Below the pieces are notes generated by a model. The model was not told the DNA's origin and ran no database searches. It saw nothing but the letters and a program-made list of their open reading frames with translations. DNA of 64,000 bases from Cylicocyclus nassatus (taxonomy: Eukaryota; Nematoda; Chromadorea; Rhabditida; Strongylidae), in NCBI GenBank assembly GCA_958299035.1, contig CATQJL010000316.1:49163585-49227584 (forward strand), given 5' to 3'. Shown piece after piece: positions 57,752 through 64,000 of this stretch. The number at the start of each line of letters is the position of its first letter. The stretch's first letter is position 1. Made by a program: the position numbers and the translations under genes.

Positions 57752-58974
57752 TTATGCACCATCATTGCCAGCTATTTCACGCTGGACCGTCTCATTTGAT
57801 AACCATCTTGCGCCAGAGCTTCTTCATTCCTAAGCTGAAACGTTTGGTTAAGTCCGTTCTTTCCAGATGTGTGATTTGCAGAAGGTACCAAGCTCGACCA
57901 TATAAGTATCCGTACGCGCCGGACCTTCCATCACAGAGGGTGACTAGGAGTCGTCCATTCCAGCATATCGGCCTTGACTATTTTGGACCCATTCTTGTTC
58001 GCTTGCAGTCATCTGAGCGTCACAAAGTGTGGATTTGCCTCTTTACGTGCATGTCAACGCGCGCAATCCACCTAGAAGTGGTAAGAGACAATACTACACT
58101 TCAATTCATACTAGCTTTTAGGAGGTTTATGGCACGTCGTGGAAAACCAGACACCGTAAAGTGCGACAACGCGCCTACCTTCAAGCTAGGAATGGAGATA
58201 ATCAAGAATGAGTTGCCAGCCGTAACGGACGACAGCCAAATAAGTCAATTTTGTGCCAACAATAACATCAACTGGACCTTCATAACTCCGTACTCGCCTT
58301 GGAAAGGAGGATTTTACGAGCGACTAGTAGGATCGGTCAAGACCGCGCTGAAGAAGACAGTACGGAACCAGACATTGGACCTTTGGCTATTTGAGACCCT
58401 CATTATTGAGATAGAGGCCATTCTTAACACCAGACCTCTATTTCCGGTGAATTCATCCGATCCGGATACGAATGTGGCCATAAGACCTATCGACTTGATT
58501 ACTTCGGATTTTCAAGTGGCACGTTTGACCGGCAATATACCTCAGAAGATCGCTAACGCATCGAGCGAAAGTTATCGAGCGCTCCGTACGCGCTACAAGT
58601 CCCTACAGGAAGACTTAGACCATTTCTGGCAACTTTGGCAGACGGAATACCTCGACGCCTTGGCTCAAAGACAAGTCAGACGCACGAACGGTCAGTCTAG
58701 TAAGAAACCACCCCGAGTAGGAGAAGTAGTGCTCGTCAAACAGGACGCGCATCGATCAACGTGGCCACTAGCACTCATTCTGGAACTTTACACTTCATCT
58801 GACGGCAATATCAGATCAGCCAAGATTAGGACTGCCAAGAAGAAGATATTGGAACGTTCAATCAACCATCTGGTACCCCTGGAGATAGTGGCAGATGAGG
58901 AGACCATCCCGGAGCGAGGTTACGAACAGCACCTTGCAGTAAAGGATACTCCTTGTGGAACATCTAAGGAGTGA
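57592..58974 (+). CDS. BEL integrase
   Basis: Homology starts around residue 25 of this frame. The HHCC zinc domain has H57/H63 (in HHHCQLFHAG) with C93 and C96. The DDE core has D129 (HIGLDYFGP), D192 (KCDNAP) and E243 (GFYERLVGSVK). A C-terminal region with RVGEVVLVK and RSINHLVPLE matches the tail module (DUF5641-type) usual in BEL/Pao. The enzyme joins linear cDNA to host DNA and makes the 5-bp duplication seen here. It is in a different frame from RT/RNase H (one base missing relative to a continuous Pol) and has no own start, so as written it would not be expressed as part of Pol. Confidence 0.94.
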   Translation: MPATLEQFIYEEVSHDMRRGRYHQSQLAQSNAQTDNSTNPILILSDRPLCHMLIMHHHCQLFHAGPSHLITILRQSFFIPKLKRLVKSVLSRCVICRRYQARPYKYPYAPDLPSQRVTRSRPFQHIGLDYFGPILVRLQSSERHKVWICLFTCMSTRAIHLEVVRDNTTLQFILAFRRFMARRGKPDTVKCDNAPTFKLGMEIIKNELPAVTDDSQISQFCANNNINWTFITPYSPWKGGFYERLVGSVKTALKKTVRNQTLDLWLFETLIIEIEAILNTRPLFPVNSSDPDTNVAIRPIDLITSDFQVARLTGNIPQKIANASSESYRALRTRYKSLQEDLDHFWQLWQTEYLDALAQRQVRRTNGQSSKKPPRVGEVVLVKQDAHRSTWPLALILELYTSSDGNIRSAKIRTAKKKILERSINHLVPLEIVADEETIPERGYEQHLAVKDTPCGTSKE

Positions 58975-60758
58975 AATCACACGGTAAAACAGGTGTGCAT
59001 ACTAGATTTTTCTTTATTTGGTTCTTCCTTTACCATTTTAGTTGTTTTTTCACTTCCTTCGTCTGCTGATGAGCGCTTGTAGCGCGCCTTCATGTGTTTT
59101 TCGTCTAATTTCATCTTTAGACTGCGTTGGGTTCGATTTGTCGCCAGGCAGCGTATAATTGTACAACCTTACTGCACGACTGCTATTCGCGCATCACGAA
59201 ACCCTATTGTTCACATAGTGCTCATCATAGGCCCATCTCTTGTATAACTTTGTAGTTTTCTTTGTATTTCCTTCTTTGAGTACTTTAACCTCGTATGTGC
59301 ACCCGTTTCAACTTGTGCTTGTATCCCTTTAATGCAGATTGTTTGATTACAGAGCATGCTCACTTTTTCATGCCACTATTAATAAAACAGCTGTCATTTG
59401 AACTACCAATACTCGGATTAAAGATTTTTGACGAGGGAACAGTACAAGTAAGAAGCTTACTAAAATTCTTTTTGTCTTTCTTCCTTTTTTCTATCTCGGG
59501 GCCTAACTCAGTCGCGCATATTTGGCACCCCGTCCAAACAATAGCGCGCACATTTTGTTAATTCCAAATCCTTAATAGGTTTTTTGTTCTCTAATAATGC
59601 TAAATTACTTTTTGTTCCTTCCTTCTTGCACTGAGCCCTCTACCTTTTTGTTATTGTTATATTCCAATATATTCCAGGCTATCAGGCAAATTCCAGCTGC
59701 GCCTCGACACCAGTCCAGGTCCAACCAATGCGTTCTGAAGAAGTTTTCGAAGGCACGCAACGTCACCTACGGAGGATGAGGAAGCCAGCCGTTGCGTCAG
59801 GCTAGTCCTGTCGCGCGGGAGGGCGGACTAGAGTCCTCTCGGCAATCCTGACTTTGCGGATGAGAGTGCCATCACTGCAGCTTTTGCATTAACAACGCCC
59901 AAATTGTGCGTAGTGCTGCTTCGTATTAAGACTTTTACGCTTGGCTGGACAATTTTACCCACACCCTAATGCCATCTGGGAGTTGCATTGCCGCGCGCTG
60001 AAACATCGCAGCCTCCCCGTAGCGCGCGATTAGTTGTAGAGTGCGAGCTGTGTGTGACAATAGTGTGTGGAACGACGGAAAATGGTTAGTGTGTTCCTAC
60101 CTTTATGACTTTTTGACCTTGTAAACCCTTTCTGCTTCAGTGACACCTGGTAGAATGATACAGTATGGTCAGTGGGTAGTCGCACATGGTCGATGTTGCT
60201 TGTGGTCATGGTTGTTGGAGATGGTGTTGTGGTTGTATGGTCGCACATGGCTCGTCGTTTGCACATGCACATGATCTTCATAGTTAGCCACTTCGCATTT
60301 AACCACCTCATATTTAGACAAGTCTAGTTGCACGCTTAGCTTCACCTTTACATAATCATTTTAGTTCGTAGTTAGTTTCGTTCAATCGTTTTAGTCGAGC
60401 AGTTATCCACCTTCGTAGTGTTAGTTTCCATATTTATTCACGTCGCTTCATACTTAACCACCTTAGTTATCCATTACTCCCCTTTGTAGGATGTAGTCAT
60501 CATATTTAGCTACGTCATTTAACCGCATTTAACCAGTTAATTAATCACAGTTATTCCATGTATTTGTTGTGCTCTATTATGTGTGTATGTTATCCTACGG
60601 GACGGGTTTTTCCCAGGTCATCTCTCACGCGCTCCACCATGCCGCCGATGGAATTGTTCTTTTACTTGTCTACCCTCTAAAATCTAACGTAGGATGCATC
60701 CCCTGGGTCGTCAGTGCTATCACGTAACCAACTATTCGAACGCTCAAGCCACTGTCTC
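58975..60758 (+). other. BEL 3' internal untranslated region
   Basis: About 1.8 kb between pol and the PPT. No frame over 93 codons, no signal peptide and no transmembrane envelope-like ORF. It contains T-rich tracts and acceptor-like ends (TATATTCCAG near 59670), and from about 60284 to 60550 an irregular repetition of TTAACCACCT-like words. It could be a long 3' UTR or intron-bearing region. Confidence 0.6.
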
Positions 60759-60767
60759 GGGGGGGAG
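60759..60767 (+). other. BEL polypurine tract
   Basis: A run of G ending GGGGGAG directly precedes TGTCGCGG of the 3' LTR, the expected primer for plus-strand synthesis. Confidence 0.85.
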
Positions 60768-61500
60768 TGTCGCGGCTCGCGCGATGCAAGCCTCTCCTCG
60801 ATTCAGGTGCCGGGAGCACTGCATGCCGCCGAATCGGGCGCGCTTTTACATTCGCGCCCGGACCTCTCCTTGCTTGGGCGCGTTGCCAGGTCGAGGGGTA
60901 TATAAGGCCGCGCAACGCGCGCCATTTGCCTCTTTGACTTTCGGTGACCTCGTTTTCAAATTCGTCTGATTTCTCTTGTGCTCTTATCGATCGTGCTTGG
61001 CAGCTACCCCAGCAAGCTCCCGTGGATGAAGTCTTGCGAGCAGAGTCATTATTAGAGCTTTTGGATCATGCCGCGCTACGCGCGAGGAAAGTTAGAGCTT
61101 TGATTTATGCTTGAACCGGGAGTGGAGAGGGTCGCACCTTTCCTACGCGGAGGCGAGAGTAGGCGGTCGGCCCCTGTGGATTCCCTGACATCGTGTGTTG
61201 GAATTAGGCTGGTGATCATCGGCGGCTTGGGACGAGGCGGACTCGTCCCCTATATCGTTTTCTCTTTAGATTTTAGGTATTCTCTAGCTTAGCTGTTTAT
61301 GTAGTATAGTTTGTTGTTAGTTAGATAAAGTTAAGTAATCTAGCCGCGCGGTTGTTGTCATGGTTTATCGCCACTTATCGGGATCGTCTCGTCGGACACG
61401 CCGGAGTAGCTAACCGGCGCCAAGGTTTGTGGACAGCAAGTGCAGGGTTGTGCAGGCTGTCGAGCGAGGCAGGGGGTGCTGAGCCCACCGAGCCGCAACA
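60768..61500 (+). repeat. BEL 3' LTR (733 bp)
   Basis: The same length and termini as the 5' LTR, with about three substitutions. The TATA box copy is at 60899-60905. Confidence 0.97.
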
Positions 61501-61505
61501 TTTAG
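61501..61505. repeat. BEL target site duplication, right (TTTAG)
   Basis: It matches 50739-50743. Sequence to the right resumes the alignment with copy A near 27655. Confidence 0.93.
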
Positions 61506-61656
61506 CATTCTCAACAAATCATTTTTTTACAAAAATAGTTGGAGTATCAGTTTTTATAAGTTTGCATAGCAGCAATATGAAAACAATGTTTCTGCTTTGA
61601 GCAGTGTTAGAAAACGCCATTTCTTCTAAAATAAATTGAAATGAACAGATGTTTAA

Positions 61657-62012
61657 AGGCACAGTCCACCCAGATTTTCGACTTCCACGTTTTTGTCGTT
61701 TCAGGGCCTTCTCATGTCCCTGATTCCGAATATGAAGTCGAGAATGCGCGAAAACCCCGGCAAACCCCGTTTCGAAAACCCACAGGCCGGCTTTTCGGAA
61801 CGGTGATTGGATGGGCGCGCATAAATGGGCGGGCATGGATGGGGGAGGGCGGGCATGGATGGGGGTCCTCGTGCGTCTTCGGTATTCCGAAGCGATTTTC
61901 TCGCTTCCAAAGCGGCATTTTGCGCAGCGACTTGGGCATTGGCTTGATATTCAGCCCTACTGTTATATGCTGCCAAAAGCTCAACACTCTCAATTCAGGG
62001 TGGACGATGCCT
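61657..62012. mobile_element. TTAA-flanked MITE
   Basis: The ends are AGGCACAGTCCACCC and the inverse of the right end AGGCATCGTCCACCC. TTAA lies on both sides (61653-61656, 62013-62016), the target of piggyBac-type elements. Copy A lacks it near 27807. The GC-rich interior has two tandem copies of GGGCGGGCATGGATGGGGG (about 61827-61866). There is no transposase. Confidence 0.82.
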
Positions 62013-62269
62013 TTAAGAATGGACAATATTACGAATTGACAAAAGTTTTGGTGTGAGGCTTATTTACCGACTTCAACAATTCGCCTTTTTAGAATTGTTC
62101 GTAAATTGAGACAGCTTCGTCTGAACTGAGCCACTTGTTTGCGGCCATTGATGCACGAGTAAAATAAAAAAAATCACATACACGGATTTACATCATATGT
62201 AGAGAAAAAAGAAGAAATTTGCACTTCAAGCTGATCAAATGCTTCTTATTTCAATAGCAATTCTGTTTT

Positions 62270-62510
62270 AAGAATGCAAAGACAACGCGAGAAGCTTGAT
62301 TTTTCATCGCGTAATTACGACAATAAAGAAATAAAGGAAAAAGTTCCAAGCCCAGAGAAAAGAAAGTATTGGTCATAGCATTGCTAGGCAGACAATGATT
62401 TCACCTCGTTCCAACTTCAGCAAGGTCATCTTCTTTGTTATGATTGCTGACAGCGACAACTGGATAGAAGATTGCAGACTTGAAAAGTGGGAGATTTTTG
62501 ATTTACAGGG
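62270..62510. other. Strongly conserved island, candidate exon (copy B)
   Basis: Partner of 28073-28310. The plus-strand frame stays open from about 62337 to 62528 and includes SDNWIEDCRLEKWEIFDLQG. The minus-strand acceptor TCTTCTATCCAG is also preserved. Confidence 0.35.
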
Positions 62511-62805
62511 AGGCTCAGCGCCAATGTGATAGTAGCTGCCTATCACGTGTTTACATGCATGATATATTCAAATAAGCAAGTTTTTCCCAACATAAGATTT
62601 GTTGTGCTTTTCGGACACATCTTACATCAAATTCTTACAAATGGAGGATTAAAAAATCAGAGGAAAGAAGCGTTCTCGTTCAAAGACTCACAATGCTCTA
62701 ATATGTTAATTTGAATGAGTTTCCCCATCGATGTTGTGAATTTCTATATCAAAAACACCTAAAAAACTGAACTGAGATCCTATATCTACACTTAGGTTCA
62801 ATGTT

Positions 62806-62957
62806 TCAATCCGTGTCCATACAAATTAAAAACTGTTCACTGTCAATTGCCACATGATTGAGGACTGGACGTCTCAACTCGGAAAGACGCAAAACAGGAA
62901 TAATTTCTTCGTATTTCTTGCTTGATTGCATTTGGATTGCCGGATTTGATATGAGCT
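62806..62957 (-). other. Candidate C-terminal exon, intact only in copy B
   Basis: A minus-strand frame ending TGA at 62806 has residues KKYEEIIPVLRLSELRRP and ends ICMDTD. Copy A (about 28640-28790) has the same stop and a similar ending (ICMETTD) but a 4-bp length difference upstream that breaks the frame. The family was not recognised. Confidence 0.3.
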
Positions 62958-63164
62958 GCTTATCATTAGATGCGTCTTGATGAGCTGATTCCAAATCTAC
63001 CTTTCTTATCTGCGAAACCGTTCTCTGCAAAAAGTTATAAGCGTTTGAAAATGTGAAGTCACTGAGGTTTGAATGCATAATGTGTAAAATCCAACTTGGG
63101 AGTGTATGACTAGCATGATACTGAGTGTACTTATTTCAAGGAATGCTCACATTCAAAAGAAACA

Positions 63165-63630
63165 CAACTAACAAGGAAATGGTCAGAAGTCGAAATGGCC
63201 AATCCAAACAAGCTGCATACCATTCGATGCAGCATGGAACGCCGATTTCAAATCTGCCTTCCGTATCTGCAGAGCGCCTTTGTAGGCGAAGTTATGAGCA
63301 GCTTTACTGCGAAAAAACCGTATGCAAAAATTGCGAAATTAGGCACATTATTGTTGTTTCAGCTCACCTCTAGGTACGGGTCATATGAACAGACCTAGTT
63401 GCATGTTTTGGTCCAGCACTGAACCAAGAATGGCTTTGTACGGCCAAGTTTGCATTTTATATGCACAATTTCTTAGCAAAATAATGGCCTTCAACGGCTT
63501 ATAATTTCGTCCACAAAAGCGCTCTGCAGATAAGGAAGACAGATTTAGAGTCAGCATCTAATACTGCATTTAATGGTATGCAGCTTGTATGGATCGGCCA
63601 CTTCGACTTCTGACCATTCCCTTGTAAGTG
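63165..63630. repeat. Foldback copy of dispersed repeat
   Basis: The left arm (GGAAATGGTCAGAAGTCGAA, AATCTGCCTTCCGTATCTGC) recurs inverted from about 63510 to 63620. This is the family also seen at 2570-2700, 12640-13010 and 62975-63085. The ORFs in the arms are not genes. Confidence 0.6.
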
Positions 63631-64000
63631 TTTTTGAACAACTAAAAAGCAACTAAAGTTCAGAAGACTCCAAGCTCGATTATTGATAAATCTTGGCATG
63701 ATGTAGATATTCGTATATAAATAATTAACATAAAGGGTTACTGTTAAGCCTGTTTCGCCTCTACCCCTATACAGGAATACAATAAATGAAAACCACTCCC
63801 GAGGCTCTTCAGTAGGGAAGAGTGGTTAACTACTAATAGTGGTATAGTCCTAGCAATTTATACCGGTTTGGTAGGGCAAAAAGATCAAAGGATTAACAAT
63901 GATCAAGTCTATCAATTACGAATTTAACAAAATTTTTGACATTTTTGAAGGACTGAAGTTCTATATATTTGTATGAAATACATTTGTTGAAAGTGAAGCA
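63631..64000. other. Unannotated DNA at window end
   Basis: Nothing recognisable on either strand. Confidence 0.4.

Larger units (their letters stand above)
50744..61500 (+). mobile_element. BEL/Pao LTR retrotransposon, full length
   Basis: The 10.76-kb element has identical-length LTRs, a TTTAG duplication, tRNA-Gly primer site, PPT, and the order gag, protease, RT, RNase H, integrase. BEL/Pao is indicated by the DUF1759-type gag region, the A17-type protease and the YVDN RT box. Copy A near 27650 is the empty counterpart. The frames are interrupted twice, near 53570-53640 and 57660-57720. There is no env-like ORF. It is much more GC-rich than the host DNA. Nearly identical LTRs mean a recent insertion. 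Confidence 0.96.
32035..62946 (+). repeat. Segmental duplication, copy B
   Basis: This is the direct-orientation partner of 14770-28785, expanded by inserted elements: DIRS 36142-40971, a GC-rich element 41457-41592, the poly-G MITE 41678-42048, MITEs at 43380-44054, 44854-45798 and 47066-47228, BEL/Pao 50744-61500 and a TTAA element 61657-62012. Removing them leaves close to 13 kb, matching copy A. For seven of the eight, copy A reads straight through the site. The GC-rich one is less certain. Confidence 0.9.

Noticed and set aside
59055..59100. CTGATGA followed by a short GCGC stem near 59066 as a hammerhead ribozyme core
   Set aside because: The required GAAA after stem II and a matching cleavage stem are absent.
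58975..60767. An env or other third ORF downstream of BEL pol
   Set aside because: The longest frames are under 95 codons, with no signal peptide, transmembrane pattern or protein-like composition.
1..64000. tRNA genes, rRNA, spliced-leader RNA genes, CRISPR arrays
   Set aside because: I looked for T-arm-like GTTCGA words with CCA-side pairing, the nematode SL1 leader and regularly spaced repeats; none gave a supportable candidate.

Overview
The window looks like an intergenic or intron-rich, A+T-rich stretch of an animal nuclear genome, most likely a nematode (strongylid or hookworm-like). This rests on TTTTCAG-type splice acceptors, abundant mariner/Tc1-type foldback elements with TA duplications, a BEL/Pao element with a tRNA-Gly primer site, and the absence of any long host ORF. 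No rRNA, tRNA, CRISPR array or bacterial-type operon was seen. The species assignment is inference.

Two retroelements hold nearly all recognisable coding capacity. On the minus strand at 36142-40971 is a DIRS-type tyrosine-recombinase retrotransposon. It has 170-bp inverted terminal repeats, an internal complementary region that copies the junction of its two ends, an RS-rich gag, a reverse transcriptase/RNase H/methyltransferase-like ORF and an overlapping tyrosine recombinase. On the plus strand at 50744-61500 is a complete BEL/Pao LTR retrotransposon. Its 733-bp LTRs differ at about three positions, and it has a 5-bp target duplication, PBS, PPT, gag, A17-type protease, RT, RNase H and integrase. 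Both have one-base frame breaks.

The host DNA is dominated by a diverged direct segmental duplication. Copy A (about 14770-28785) aligns along its length with copy B (about 32035-62946). Once the inserted elements are subtracted, each copy is about 13 kb. Copy A preserves unoccupied sites for seven insertions found in copy B (DIRS, BEL and at least five small DNA elements). Copy A carries one mariner-like insertion that B lacks, plus a ~0.5-kb extra segment. The window is therefore an internal presence/absence record of transposition.

The left 14 kb is unduplicated and holds six small terminal-inverted-repeat elements, one further foldback repeat, a 173-bp tandem duplication and a few weak candidate exons. 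Between and after the copies are a few more candidate exons. Several short islands are much better conserved between A and B than their flanks and have splice-like borders. They may be exons of a duplicated split gene, now decayed in one or both copies, but I could not assign a function to any of them.
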